A stretch of 64,000 nt of DNA from Sinomicrobium oceani (GTDB lineage: Bacteria > Bacteroidota > Bacteroidia > Flavobacteriales > Flavobacteriaceae). Position 1 is the stretch's first letter. Every line of letters starts with the position of its first letter. Below the pieces are notes generated by a model, which saw only the letters and a program-made list of their open reading frames with translations, was not told the DNA's origin and did no database searches. Below are positions 35,268 through 45,603 of the stretch, one piece after another. The stretch covers positions 62,001-126,000 of the forward strand of contig NZ_FPJE01000015.1 of the NCBI RefSeq assembly GCF_900119185.1, given 5' to 3'. Position numbers and translations under genes: made by a program.

Positions 35268-35684
35268 TTAGCCTTCCGCAGAAAGATCGGCCAGTGTTTT
35301 TTTCTCTAACACACTGAGCATACTGTCTCTAAGCTCCACCATAACCCTGTTTAGCGAGCATGCTTCTTCTGTTTTACAGTCACTACATTTCTCGTAAAAA
35401 TGCAGGCTCACACACGGCAGCGGTGCTATGGGGCCTTCCAGTATCCGCATCAGCGCGGCAATTGTAATCTGCTCCGGATCTTTCAGCAGGTAGTATCCTC
35501 CGCCCTTCCCTTTTTTAGAACCGAGAAAACCGGAATTCTTTAATTGCAACAATATAATCTCCAGAAATTTCTTGGAAATATTTTCACTTTCGGCAATTTC
35601 GGATATCAATACCGGTTTATTATCTTCTTTTCTGGTCATATACACCAGTGCTTTCAGCCCGTATTTGGTTTTTTTTGATAACAT
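35268..35684 (-). CDS. Rrf2-family transcriptional regulator
   Basis: The 138-residue protein has the Rrf2 winged helix (LSKKTKYGLKALVYMTR, then PVLISEIAESENISKKFLEI and SGFLGSKKGKGGGYYLL). Four cysteines at 91, 100, 103 and 109 (PCVSLHFYEKC, SDC, EAC) could hold an Fe-S cluster, as in IscR, or sense cysteine status, as in CymR. It heads the Rrf2-DUF2061-cysH unit, so it probably controls sulfate assimilation. A TACC/GGTA dyad at 35712-35733, upstream of its start, may be an operator. Confidence 0.88.
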   Translation of the reverse strand: MLSKKTKYGLKALVYMTRKEDNKPVLISEIAESENISKKFLEIILLQLKNSGFLGSKKGKGGGYYLLKDPEQITIAALMRILEGPIAPLPCVSLHFYEKCSDCKTEEACSLNRVMVELRDSMLSVLEKKTLADLSAEG

Positions 35685-35754
35685 AGTTTGAAAAACTGCC
35701 CTTAAAAGTTCTACCTCTTATCTACTATAGGTAAGCCCTGCTCTAATATAACGA

Positions 35755-36708
35755 TTATTTTTGTGACGGGTCTTTTTCCAGGAATATCTCCGCCATCATA
35801 CATCTGGCACTTCCTCCGCCGCAAGCTTCTATGACATCCAGCGAAACAGAGAGAATTTCACAATACTTCGTTATGGCCATAATCTGTCCGTCTGTCAGAC
35901 AAGAATATGCGGCAGCACTCATAACCAGGAATTTCTTTCCGTCTTTTCCTGCAACCTGCAACATATTACCTGCAAAACTATTTACCTGTGCTTCCGTAAT
36001 ACGTATGATCTCTTTTTCGTCTTCCTTTAAATGCCTTACCAGATTTTTAGCTTCTTTCTTGTCATCGACTGCATCGAGACATACCACGGCAAAATCTTCG
36101 GCTATACACATCATCACATTAGTATGATAGATGACCTTTCGTTCTCCTTCCACCGTCTGATATGCTGTAAAAATTACCGGAGTATATTCGAAATTCTCAC
36201 AGAACTCGATAAACAGCTCTTCATCCGCTCGGGGAGAAAGTGCACAGTACGCTTTGCGGTTTACCCTGTCCAGAACCATACTTCCGGTGCCTTCCAGAAA
36301 CACGCCGTCTTCTTCCGCCTCTGTATAATCGACAATAGTCTCTATACGGAATCCTTGCTCTTCGACCATATCCAGGACTTCTTCGCGTCGTTCCAGTCTC
36401 CGGTTTTCGGCAAACATCGGATATAAAGCTACCGTAGCATCGGTATGAAAAGATATCCAGTTGTTGGGAAATACAGCATCGGGGGTATCCGGTTCTTTGC
36501 TATCCTCCACAACGATGACGGAAATTCCCGCATCTCTGAGCTTCTCCACAAAGGCATCAAACTCTTTCAATGCCCTGGCCTGAACAGTTTCCGGTAAAAG
36601 ACCGTCCAGTACTTTCTGGTAATAATTGTTTACTGCGGTCTGTTCGTTCATCCGAAAATTTACCGGACGGATCATCAAAACCGTATCGGTTATCTGCTTG
36701 TTTATCAT
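35755..36708 (-). CDS. Citrulline-utilisation-type hydrolase (CtlX-like, amidinotransferase fold)
   Basis: I start at the ATG giving MINKQITDTVLMIRPVNF, which shares one base with the preceding stop (TAATG); an upstream ATG at 36738 would overlap further. The 317 residues show an amidinotransferase/deiminase fold: MIRPVNFRMN at the N-terminus, PDAVFPNNWISFH with its Asp, VFLEGTGSMVLDR, and catalytic Cys303 in ACGGGSARCMMAEIF. CtlX-type proteins were linked to citrulline/arginine-type metabolism. Tight coupling with a DDAH-like enzyme suggests successive steps on guanidino or ureido compounds. Confidence 0.82.
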   Translation of the reverse strand: MINKQITDTVLMIRPVNFRMNEQTAVNNYYQKVLDGLLPETVQARALKEFDAFVEKLRDAGISVIVVEDSKEPDTPDAVFPNNWISFHTDATVALYPMFAENRRLERREEVLDMVEEQGFRIETIVDYTEAEEDGVFLEGTGSMVLDRVNRKAYCALSPRADEELFIEFCENFEYTPVIFTAYQTVEGERKVIYHTNVMMCIAEDFAVVCLDAVDDKKEAKNLVRHLKEDEKEIIRITEAQVNSFAGNMLQVAGKDGKKFLVMSAAAYSCLTDGQIMAITKYCEILSVSLDVIEACGGGSARCMMAEIFLEKDPSQK

Positions 36709-37622
36709 TATTCGCGTATTAATGGCATGGTTGAACATCGGAAAAGCCCTTCCTGTTTGGCGATCTCGGCATAAGCGACTTCCTCTACGGTAAAACCGTT
36801 TTCCCTGAGCCAGTGATTAAGCCTGGTAAAATTACGCTCGGAAACTACGACATCGGCAGCTATGGAAAAGACATTCGAAAACATATAATACATTTCGTCT
36901 CGTGTGATGTGAAAGAGATTCTCCTTTCCGAACAACCCGACGAGATCATTGTAATCTTCTTCGTTTCGAAATCCGCCTTTGTAAATAATCCCTTTATCTC
37001 TCCCGACGGGCTGAAAACAGCAGTCGAGATGCAGGGCATTATCTCTTGCTTCCGTACGGGACTTGACCAGATCAAATGCCTTCACTTCTTTATTCGGAAA
37101 CAAATCGCGAAGAAAATGAACGCCATGCATATTGGTCCGTGCCGTAATCTGCTCCGGGTAATCATCGCCTTTATAGGTTCCGACAAAAATATGATCGTTC
37201 CACAGCATGACATCCCCTCCTTCTATGTGTACTTCTTCAGGCGGTGTGATTATTTTATCCGGAGCGATTTTTTCCATCACATAGCCAATGGCATTCAATT
37301 CCTTCTCACGGTCTGGAAGAATGTTTGATTTTATGAAGAGATCATCGACCACAAATGCAATATCTCTTGCAAATATCTGGTTGTAATCCGCAATAACTTC
37401 GGGGCGAAAAACCTCTACCTCATATTTTTTCAATACGCCTGCAAATGCTTCCATTTCCGTTACCATATCCTGCTCTTTCGGATAGGTCCCCGCCAGGATG
37501 TGCTCAAGAGATTTAGGATCGTAAGTTTCCTCCGGTTTCGGCACCGGGCCATTATTTCTGGCGGTACCGAGCACCAGAGCTCTTAACCTGGAAGTTTCGT
37601 CTTTAACGTTAAGATGCAACAT
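36708..37622 (-). CDS. DDAH/arginine-deiminase-like amidinohydrolase
   Basis: The 304-residue protein has the guanidine-modifying fold: IFARDIAFVVDDLFI at about 88-102, EEVHIEGGDVMLWNDHIFVG at 133-152, ALHLDCCFQPVG and catalytic Cys296 in FRCSTMPLIRE at the C-terminus. This fits dimethylarginine dimethylaminohydrolase or a related arginine deiminase; exact substrate cannot be read. It is upstream of, and overlaps by one base with, the CtlX-like gene. A terminator for gltA and a -7-like box lie just upstream. Confidence 0.82.
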   Translation of the reverse strand: MLHLNVKDETSRLRALVLGTARNNGPVPKPEETYDPKSLEHILAGTYPKEQDMVTEMEAFAGVLKKYEVEVFRPEVIADYNQIFARDIAFVVDDLFIKSNILPDREKELNAIGYVMEKIAPDKIITPPEEVHIEGGDVMLWNDHIFVGTYKGDDYPEQITARTNMHGVHFLRDLFPNKEVKAFDLVKSRTEARDNALHLDCCFQPVGRDKGIIYKGGFRNEEDYNDLVGLFGKENLFHITRDEMYYMFSNVFSIAADVVVSERNFTRLNHWLRENGFTVEEVAYAEIAKQEGLFRCSTMPLIRE

Positions 37623-37640
37623 AAAGATTATGATTTGTTA

Positions 37641-37648
37641 CAAATATA
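37641..37648 (-). promoter_or_regulatory. Putative -7 box of the amidinohydrolase pair
   Basis: CAAATATA reads TATATTTG on the minus strand, a TAnnTTTG match 18 bases before the start at 37622. The nearest TTTG (37664-37667) gives only 15-base spacing, shorter than usual. It directly follows the gltA terminator T-run. Confidence 0.4.
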
Positions 37649-37649
37649 A

Positions 37650-37683
37650 AAAGTAGAGACACACAAAAGTGCACCTCTACTTT
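37650..37683 (-). terminator. Intrinsic terminator of gltA
   Basis: AAAGTAGAG (37650-37658) pairs with CTCTACTTT (37675-37683); on the minus strand a T-run follows. It lies 25 bases after the gltA stop. Confidence 0.7.
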
Positions 37684-37708
37684 ATTTTTTGTTTTGGGAA
37701 TATGGTTA

Positions 37709-38992
37709 TTACCGCTTGCTTATATCAACAAAAGCACGTTGATTTTCCCCGATATATACCTGTCTCGGTCTTCCGATAGGTTCGTTTCTCAAACGCATTT
37801 CCCTCCATTGCGCTATCCATCCGGGTAGTCTTCCCATGGCGAACATTACCGTGAACATTTCGGTAGGTATGTTAAGAGCTCTGTAGATAATTCCGGAATA
37901 GAAGTCTACGTTAGGGTACAACTTCCGGTCTACGAAATACTGATCTTCCAGTGCTTCCTTTTCCAATCCTTTGGCAATATCGAGAACGGGATCAACGATT
38001 CCGAGGTTTCCGAGAACATCATCGGCTGCTTTTTTGATAATTCGTGCACGGGGATCGAAGTTTTTGTACACCCTGTGACCAAATCCCATCAAGCGGAACG
38101 GATCATTTTTATCTTTGGCTTTTGCCATATATTTTTTGGTATCTCCTCCATCGGCTTTAATACCTTCCAGCATTTCAATCACTGCCTGGTTAGCTCCACC
38201 GTGAAGTGGTCCCCACAAGGCCGAGATCCCTGCAGAAATGGAAGCAAACAATCCGGCATGAGAAGAACCTACGATACGCACGGTAGATGTAGAACAATTC
38301 TGTTCGTGATCGGCGTGCAATATGAGCAGCTTATCCAGTGCATTGATAGTAATATCATTTTTCTTGTATTCCTTGTTAGGTCTTTTGAACATCATTTTGG
38401 CGATGTTTTCCACATACCCCAGGGTATCATCCCCGTAATCCAGAGGAAGCCCCTCTTTCTTGCGCAATGTCCATGCTACCAGAACAGGGAATTTAGCCAT
38501 TAGTTTTACAATGGCTTTATACATATCCTCCTCTGAAGATACATTTACCGAAGAAGGGTTAAATGCGATAAGAGCACTGGTTAAAGACGCCAGAACTCCC
38601 ATGGGGTGAGCAGACTTCGGAAAGCTGTCGAGAATTTTTTTCATCTCCTCGTCAACCACAGCCTGGTCTCTTATATCGTCATGGAATTTATCCAGTTGAC
38701 TTTGTGTGGGCAACTCGCCAAAAATCAAAAGATATGCAACCTCAAGGAAATCGGCTTTTTCGGCCAGTTCTTCGATGGTATAACCGCGATAGCGAAGAAT
38801 CCCCTTTTCCCCGTCCAAATAGGTAATAGCACTTTCACAAGACCCGGTATTCTTGTATCCGGGATCGAGCGTGATGATCCCGCTGTTTGCCCGGAGTGTC
38901 TTGATATCTATGGCTATTTCATCTTCAGTCCCTATGGTTACTGGAAACTCATATTTCTCACCGTTATACTCTAAGGTAGCAGTTTTTGACAT
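37709..38992 (-). CDS. gltA: Citrate synthase
   Basis: The start is the ATG giving MSKTATLEYNGEKYEFPV (427 residues); a longer frame to 39088 adds 32 unlikely residues. The enzyme condenses acetyl-CoA and oxaloacetate at the entry of the TCA cycle. Motifs include GSSHAGLFASISAGISALWG with the first catalytic His, PLHGGANQAVIEML, MGFGHRVYKNFDPRA with the second, and the C-terminal MFAMGRLPGWIAQW. The N-terminal beta domain is that of the large type II, Gram-negative form. It appears monocistronic. Confidence 0.96.
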   Translation of the reverse strand: MSKTATLEYNGEKYEFPVTIGTEDEIAIDIKTLRANSGIITLDPGYKNTGSCESAITYLDGEKGILRYRGYTIEELAEKADFLEVAYLLIFGELPTQSQLDKFHDDIRDQAVVDEEMKKILDSFPKSAHPMGVLASLTSALIAFNPSSVNVSSEEDMYKAIVKLMAKFPVLVAWTLRKKEGLPLDYGDDTLGYVENIAKMMFKRPNKEYKKNDITINALDKLLILHADHEQNCSTSTVRIVGSSHAGLFASISAGISALWGPLHGGANQAVIEMLEGIKADGGDTKKYMAKAKDKNDPFRLMGFGHRVYKNFDPRARIIKKAADDVLGNLGIVDPVLDIAKGLEKEALEDQYFVDRKLYPNVDFYSGIIYRALNIPTEMFTVMFAMGRLPGWIAQWREMRLRNEPIGRPRQVYIGENQRAFVDISKR

Positions 38993-39286
38993 AATAATTC
39001 TATAGATTTTAGATTTACTTATTCCCTCATTTCCGTTCTTCGGCAGATCTCTGAAAAACAGAAGCGAACGAGAGTTGCGAAAATACAAAATAATGTGTTA
39101 ATATAAGGTTAATTACCACTATTTTTGCTTGTTGAGACGCCTGAAAAGCGGTTATCTGACAAAGATCTTTCTACAGGTTAATATTATCAATCCTCAGAAT
39201 TACATCGACAAATATAAACCCCTTCGCTCTTCGAGACCACAGCAATTAGACTTTCCATATCCGACCGAGAAAACCCCCGAAAAAGA

Positions 39287-39316
39287 AAAGCTCCGGAAGG
39301 TGAACTCCGGAGCTTT
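39287..39316 (-). terminator. Intrinsic terminator of eno
   Basis: An 11-bp stem, AAAGCTCCGGA at 39287-39297 with TCCGGAGCTTT at 39306-39316, has an 8-base loop and is followed on the minus strand by a T-rich run. It starts 26 bases after the eno stop. The 39089-39286 stretch upstream of gltA holds no supported gene or clear promoter. Confidence 0.75.
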
Positions 39317-39342
39317 GTATTAACTTGCGAAAAAGGAATGCC

Positions 39343-40644
<1,302 letters not shown>

Positions 40645-40694
40645 TTATATTCTTTTTCTTTTTCGTTATAATTGGCTTGTCAACTACGATCAGT

Positions 40695-41813
40695 TCAACT
40701 ATTTACCGCATTCTTCCCTGAGATCATTTCCACAAACTGGTCAAACAGATACGATGCATCGTGTGGTCCCGGGCTCGCCTCGGGATGGTATTGTACGGAA
40801 AAACAGTTTTTGTTCTTAATACGGATACCTGCAACAGTATCGTCATTGAGATGTACATGGGTGATTTCCACACCTGCGTGATTTTCGACTTCTTCCCTGT
40901 TTACGGCAAATCCGTGATTCTGTGATGTGATCTCTCCTTTTCCGGAAAGCAGGTTCTTCACAGGATGATTGATTCCGCGGTGTCCGTTATGCATTTTATA
41001 CGTAGAAATCCCCTGAGACAATGCAATAACCTGATGTCCGAGACAAATACCAAAAAGCGGCAGATCTTCTGCTATAATCTTTTTAGCTACATCTATAGCA
41101 CTCTCCAGGGGTTCCGGGTCACCAGGCCCGTTGGAAAGGAAATATCCGTCCGGGTTCCATGCTTTCAGTTCTTCGAAAGTAGCATCATAGGGGAACACTT
41201 TGATATAGGCATCCCTTTTGGCAAGATTCCGAAGAATATTTTTTTTGATACCGAGATCCAGTGCCGCAACCTTATAGGTAGCATCAGGATTTCCGAAGAA
41301 ATAGGGCTCTTTGGCCGATACTCTGGAAGACAATTCCAATCCTTTCATGTCCGGAACTTCTGCAAGTTTTGCTTTCAATTCCTCTATACGATCGACCTCC
41401 GTAGAAATTACGGCATTCATAGCTCCGTTATCACGTATATAACTTACCAGCGCTCTGGTATCGACATCGGAAATAGCGAAAAGGTTATTTTCATCGAGAA
41501 AATCCTTTAACGACCCATCGGCATCGACACGGGAGTAATTATAGCTGAAGTTTTTACAAACAAGCCCCGCTATTTTCACCGAATCCGATTCTACTTCATC
41601 GGCATTTACACCATAATTACCGATGTGCGCGTTGGTTGTTACCATGATCTGGCCGAAGTAGGAAGGATCCGTAAAGATCTCCTGGTACCCCGTCATACCG
41701 GTATTAAAACACACTTCTCCGAAAGCAGTTCCTTCTTTACCTACTGCTTTTCCATAAAAAATGGTCCCATCCGCGAGGATAATGACCGCTTTCTTTCTCG
41801 ATTGATACTTCAT
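40695..41813 (-). CDS. carA: Carbamoyl-phosphate synthase small subunit
   Basis: This 372-residue glutamine amidotransferase subunit supplies ammonia to CarB for carbamoyl phosphate, used for pyrimidines and arginine. The N-terminal domain has FGEVCFNTGMTGYQEIFTDP; the class I amidotransferase domain has FLSNGPGDPEPLE, the nucleophile in FGICLGHQVIALS and the His-Glu pair in QYHPEASPGPHD. No carB is adjacent. Length is normal. It lies between the ribosomal cluster terminator and eno. Confidence 0.97.
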   Translation of the reverse strand: MKYQSRKKAVIILADGTIFYGKAVGKEGTAFGEVCFNTGMTGYQEIFTDPSYFGQIMVTTNAHIGNYGVNADEVESDSVKIAGLVCKNFSYNYSRVDADGSLKDFLDENNLFAISDVDTRALVSYIRDNGAMNAVISTEVDRIEELKAKLAEVPDMKGLELSSRVSAKEPYFFGNPDATYKVAALDLGIKKNILRNLAKRDAYIKVFPYDATFEELKAWNPDGYFLSNGPGDPEPLESAIDVAKKIIAEDLPLFGICLGHQVIALSQGISTYKMHNGHRGINHPVKNLLSGKGEITSQNHGFAVNREEVENHAGVEITHVHLNDDTVAGIRIKNKNCFSVQYHPEASPGPHDASYLFDQFVEMISGKNAVNS

Positions 41814-41959
41814 GTAAGGATAAGTATTTTAAATAAATTCTCTGAAGTCCTTTTTGATATAAGACCCTTTGATATTACCACCCATACAGGGTAACAGTAA
41901 GATCGTGTCATTCCGGACATTCCGAAGAATTTTAAAAAGTTTTACAAAATAACATAAAA

Positions 41960-41989
41960 AAAAGGATAAACTAAAATGTTTATCCTTTT
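41960..41989 (-). terminator. Terminator of the ribosomal protein cluster
   Basis: An 11-bp stem (41960-41970 with 41979-41989) has an 8-base loop and is followed on the minus strand by a run of eight T. It lies 27 bases after the rplQ stop and ends the long minus-strand cluster. No promoter for carA was recognised in the 41814-41959 stretch. Confidence 0.85.
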
Positions 41990-42016
41990 GATATGTAATG
42001 ATTTCGTTATCATTTG

Positions 42017-42562
42017 TTATTCCTCCGATGCAGGTTTCTTATCTTCTCCTTCGGCAGATTTTTCAGCTTTCGTTTCCTTTTTGGGAGCTTCTGCTTTTTT
42101 CTCTTCTTTTACGGGAGCTTCAGCAACCGCATCGTCCTGAGCCTTCTTGCTACGACCTCTTCGGGTAGTCTTTTTCTTGCTACCTTTTCCTGTATCGTAA
42201 GTTTCGTTGTAATCAACGAGCTCGATAAGCGCCATATCCGCGTTATCCCCGAGACGGTTACCTAATTTGATAATCCGCGTATATCCTCCCGGACGATCTG
42301 CAACTTTTACCGCAACATCCCTGAAAAGTTCGCTGACAGCTTCCTTACTTCTAAGTCTGCTGAAAACTATTCTTCGGTTGTGTGTAGTATCTTCTTTTGA
42401 TTTTGTTACCAGAGGCTCGATGAACTGCTTCAACGCTTTTGCCTTGGCTACGGTAGTGTTGATACGCTTGTGTTCTATTAAAGAGCACGCCATATTCGCC
42501 AACATAGCCTTTCGGTGTGCTGATTTCCTCCCTAAATGGTTTATTTTCTTTCCGTGTCTCAT
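42017..42562 (-). CDS. rplQ: 50S ribosomal protein L17 with C-terminal tail
   Basis: The first about 118 residues are standard L17 ([59 protein letters not shown]). From about residue 122 there is a 60-residue low-complexity tail rich in Lys, Ala and Glu, probably disordered, which makes the protein 181 residues against about 120 to 127 in many bacteria. Longer L17 is common in Bacteroidota. It is the last gene of the cluster, after rpoA. Confidence 0.97.
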   Translation of the reverse strand: MRHGKKINHLGRKSAHRKAMLANMACSLIEHKRINTTVAKAKALKQFIEPLVTKSKEDTTHNRRIVFSRLRSKEAVSELFRDVAVKVADRPGGYTRIIKLGNRLGDNADMALIELVDYNETYDTGKGSKKKTTRRGRSKKAQDDAVAEAPVKEEKKAEAPKKETKAEKSAEGEDKKPASEE

Positions 42563-42632
42563 CTTAATTCCCTATTGTTCTTTTCCGGAAATGTACTCCC
42601 TGTGAAGGGAATACATTCGAAAAAGGAAAAGA

Positions 42633-43625
42633 TTAATCTTTATCTAATTTATATTTTGACAAATCCATTCCGAAGCTCAGCCCTTTCACGCTTACCAGTT
42701 CTTCCAGTTCAGTCAGGGACTTTTTACCGAAGTTTCGGAATTTCATTAAATCGTTTTTATTAAAGGATACGAGGTCACCCAGTGTATCCACCTCGGCAGC
42801 TTTCAGACAGTTCAATGCACGTACGGACAAATCCATATCCACCAGTTTGGTCTTCAGTAATTGTCTCATGTGCAGAGACTCTTCATCATAAGTTTCCGTC
42901 TGTGCGATCTCATCGGCTTCGAGCGTTATCCGCTCATCGGAGAACAACATGAAGTGGTGTATGAGTATCTTGGCCGCCTCAGTAAGGGCATCTTTAGGAT
43001 GAATGGAACCATCGGTGATAATTTCAAAAACCAGCTTTTCATAATCCGTCTTCTGTTCTACACGATAGTTCTCAATGCTGTATTTTACGTTCTTTATCGG
43101 AGTAAAGATAGAGTCTGTAAAAATAGTCCCAATAGGCGCGTTTGGCTTCTTGTTTTCTTCAGCAGGAACATATCCTCTTCCTTTCTCTATGGTAAGTTCC
43201 AGGTTGATATTCACACTGGATTCCATATTACAGATAACCAGATCCGGGTTCAATACCTGAAAACCGGAAATGAATTTCTGGAAGTCACCTGCTGTCAATT
43301 GCTCCTTACCGGTCACTGAAACCGAAACAGTTTCGTTATCCACATCCTCGATCTGCCTTTTAAAGCGGATCTGTTTGAGGTTCAGGATAATTTCTGTGAC
43401 GTCTTCCACCACACCGGATATTGTAGAGAATTCGTGCTCCACGCCTTCTATTTTTACCGATGTAATAGCAAAACCGTCCAAAGAAGCCAGCAAGACTCTT
43501 CGCAATGCGTTACCAACGGTCAATCCGTATCCGGGTTCCAAAGGGCGAAATTCAAATTTCCCTTCGAAATCGGAGGAATCGATCATTATAACTTTATCGG
43601 GCTTTTGAAAATTAAATATTGCCAT
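42633..43625 (-). CDS. rpoA: RNA polymerase alpha subunit
   Basis: The 330-residue protein has the N-terminal dimerisation domain ([40 protein letters not shown]), a linker, and the C-terminal domain (about 255-318; [39 protein letters not shown]) that contacts upstream promoter DNA and activators. It assembles the beta and beta-prime subunits. Its position between rpsD and rplQ is the standard bacterial alpha-operon order. Confidence 0.98.
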   Translation of the reverse strand: MAIFNFQKPDKVIMIDSSDFEGKFEFRPLEPGYGLTVGNALRRVLLASLDGFAITSVKIEGVEHEFSTISGVVEDVTEIILNLKQIRFKRQIEDVDNETVSVSVTGKEQLTAGDFQKFISGFQVLNPDLVICNMESSVNINLELTIEKGRGYVPAEENKKPNAPIGTIFTDSIFTPIKNVKYSIENYRVEQKTDYEKLVFEIITDGSIHPKDALTEAAKILIHHFMLFSDERITLEADEIAQTETYDEESLHMRQLLKTKLVDMDLSVRALNCLKAAEVDTLGDLVSFNKNDLMKFRNFGKKSLTELEELVSVKGLSFGMDLSKYKLDKD

Positions 43626-43646
43626 AATACGACAGCTGTCTGATTA

Positions 43647-44252
43647 TTATTTAGAGTATAACTCGACGATTAATTGTTCTTTGATGTTTTCCGGGATCTG
43701 AATTCGCTCCGGAACAGCAACAAAAGAACCTTCTTTTTTCTCGGAATTCCAAGTAATCCATTCGTAAACACTGGAACTGTTTGCCAAAGAATTCTCGATC
43801 ACTTCAAGTGATTTTGACTTTTCGCGAACTCCAACAACATCGCCGGGTTTTAAAGTATAAGAAGGAATGTTTACGATTTCCCCGTTTACGGTAATATGAC
43901 GGTGCGAAACTAATTGTCTTGCACCTCTTCGGGAAGGTGATACGCCCATTCTGTACACTACGTTATCCAGACGGGACTCACATAATTGTAATAATACCTC
44001 ACCGGTAACTCCTTTGCTTCGGTTGGCTTTTTCGAACAGGTTTCTGAATTGCTTTTCCAGGATACCATAGGTGTACTTAGCCTTTTGCTTCTCCATCAAC
44101 TGGATAGCATACTCCGATTTCTTTCCTCGTCTACGGTTGTTACCGTGTTGTCCGGGAGGGTAATTTTTCTTTTCAAAAGATTTGTCATCTCCAAAGATCG
44201 GCTCTCCGAATTTTCTTGCGATCTTGGTTTTTGGACCAGTATATCTTGCCAT
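43647..44252 (-). CDS. rpsD: 30S ribosomal protein S4
   Basis: The 201-residue protein starts [20 protein letters not shown] and carries the S4 RNA-binding domain (about 93-155; [40 protein letters not shown]). The N-terminal zinc-knuckle cysteines found in some S4 proteins are absent (zinc-free form). S4 is an early 16S rRNA-binding assembly protein and often a translational repressor of the alpha operon. Confidence 0.98.
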   Translation of the reverse strand: MARYTGPKTKIARKFGEPIFGDDKSFEKKNYPPGQHGNNRRRGKKSEYAIQLMEKQKAKYTYGILEKQFRNLFEKANRSKGVTGEVLLQLCESRLDNVVYRMGVSPSRRGARQLVSHRHITVNGEIVNIPSYTLKPGDVVGVREKSKSLEVIENSLANSSSVYEWITWNSEKKEGSFVAVPERIQIPENIKEQLIVELYSK

Positions 44253-44341
44253 TTCTTAATTTTTTTGAGGATGATTATGAATTAAGGCTTATCCTTCGAT
44301 AATCGTTAACTATCCCCAGTTGTATAAACGCGTTAATTAAC

Positions 44342-44734
44342 TTAAACTCTTCTTCTTTTGGGAGGACGACATCCGTTGTGTGGCAACGGTGTAACATCGA
44401 TGATCTCCGTAACTTCTATACCTGCATTGTGGATAGTACGTATAGCAGATTCTCTTCCGTTACCCGGTCCTTTAACATAGACCTTAACTTTTCGGAGACC
44501 AGCTTCCTGAGCTATCTTCGCAGCATCTTCTGCAGCTACCTGGGCAGCGTAAGGAGTATTTTTCTTAGATCCTTTGAAACCCATTTTCCCGGCAGATGAC
44601 CAGGATACCACATCTCCTTTTTTATTCGTAAGGGAAATGATGATATTGTTGAATGATGCAGAAATATGCGCTTCACCTACAGATTCTACAACGACCTTGC
44701 GTTTCTTAGAAGTTTTTGTATTTGACTTTGCCAT
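44342..44734 (-). CDS. rpsK: 30S ribosomal protein S11
   Basis: The 130 residues show S11 motifs: [58 protein letters not shown] and the C-terminal [18 protein letters not shown]. It lines the mRNA exit region of the 30S platform. There is an 89-base gap to rpsD and a 13-base gap after rpsM. Confidence 0.98.
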   Translation of the reverse strand: MAKSNTKTSKKRKVVVESVGEAHISASFNNIIISLTNKKGDVVSWSSAGKMGFKGSKKNTPYAAQVAAEDAAKIAQEAGLRKVKVYVKGPGNGRESAIRTIHNAGIEVTEIIDVTPLPHNGCRPPKRRRV

Positions 44735-44747
44735 ATTACCCTACCTA

Positions 44748-45122
44748 TTATTTAGTTGCTTTCTTCTTGTTAGCAACAGTTTTTCGTTTACCTTTTCTTG
44801 TCCTGGAATTATTTTTGGTCCTTTGCCCTCTAAGTGGTAAACCAATTCTGTGACGGATACCTCTGTAGCATCCTATATCCATCAATCGCTTGATGTTAAG
44901 CTGTACTTCAGAACGCAATTCCCCCTCGATCTTGAAAGCTCCAACAGCTTCACGAATACGGTTGATTTCGTCATCGGTCCAATCAGACACCTTGGTATTT
45001 TCATCTACTTCAGCCTGCGCCAGTATCTCTTTGGCTCTGCTTTTTCCAATACCAAAAATATAGGTTAATGAGATAACCCCTCTTTTATGTTTTGGTACAT
45101 CTACTCCTGCGATTCTTGCCAT
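44748..45122 (-). CDS. rpsM: 30S ribosomal protein S13
   Basis: The 124-residue protein begins [20 protein letters not shown] and has the helix-two-turn-helix [18 protein letters not shown] and the conserved [19 protein letters not shown]. The C-terminal tail is strongly basic. S13 contacts the P-site tRNA and 23S rRNA at the subunit bridge. It starts 2 bases downstream of the rpmJ stop. Confidence 0.98.
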   Translation of the reverse strand: MARIAGVDVPKHKRGVISLTYIFGIGKSRAKEILAQAEVDENTKVSDWTDDEINRIREAVGAFKIEGELRSEVQLNIKRLMDIGCYRGIRHRIGLPLRGQRTKNNSRTRKGKRKTVANKKKATK

Positions 45123-45124
45123 AA

Positions 45125-45241
45125 TTACCCTTGTCTTTGTTTAAATCTAGGATTCTTTTTATTAATTACGTACAATCTCCCCTTACGACGCACAATAATG
45201 CACTCGGGACTTCTCTTTTTTAATGATGCTCTTACTTTCAT
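45125..45241 (-). CDS. rpmJ: 50S ribosomal protein L36
   Basis: A 38-residue frame reads [20 protein letters not shown], then [18 protein letters not shown], and ends 2 bases before rpsM. It matches L36 in length and ends. Of the four zinc ligands of the classical form (three Cys and a His), only one Cys remains (SPEC), so this is the zinc-free paralogue type. Confidence 0.96.
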   Translation of the reverse strand: MKVRASLKKRSPECIIVRRKGRLYVINKKNPRFKQRQG

Positions 45242-45296
45242 GATAATTCAATGTTCGAGTTCGGGATTGCAAAGATAGCTATCTATTCCGAACCAT

Positions 45297-45512
45297 TTAG
45301 TATCTATACGTGATTCTTGCTTTAGTAAGGTCATAGGGACTCATTTCCAGCTTTACCTTATCTCCAGGCAACAGTTTTATATAATGCATACGCATTTTTC
45401 CGGATATATGAGCAGTAACCACATGACCGTTTTCCAATTCTACACGAAACATTGCATTAGACAATGCTTCGATAATTGTTCCGTCTTGCTCTATTGCTGA
45501 TTGTTTAGCCAT
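45297..45512 (-). CDS. infA: Translation initiation factor IF-1
   Basis: The 71-residue protein is a single S1/OB-fold domain: [60 protein letters not shown] and ITYRY. IF-1 binds the A site of the 30S subunit during initiation. It sits between secY (91-base gap) and rpmJ (55-base gap), a common order. A weak hairpin in the secY-infA gap has no clear role. Confidence 0.98.
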   Translation of the reverse strand: MAKQSAIEQDGTIIEALSNAMFRVELENGHVVTAHISGKMRMHYIKLLPGDKVKLEMSPYDLTKARITYRY

Positions 45513-45603
45513 TTAAATACTTCTCAGTTTTGTAACCTGCCTGTACGGGCAGATAAGGTTTATAGATTTATGAGTACCACATGCGGCTCATAATTCGCCT
45601 TCC

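Noticed and set aside
39129-39323. 64-codon plus-strand frame next to eno
   Set aside because: Its end runs through the eno terminator stem and the composition is not protein-like.
45535-45560. Short inverted repeat in the secY-infA gap
   Set aside because: The five-pair stem (CTGCC with GGCAG) is too weak to call a terminator or riboswitch.
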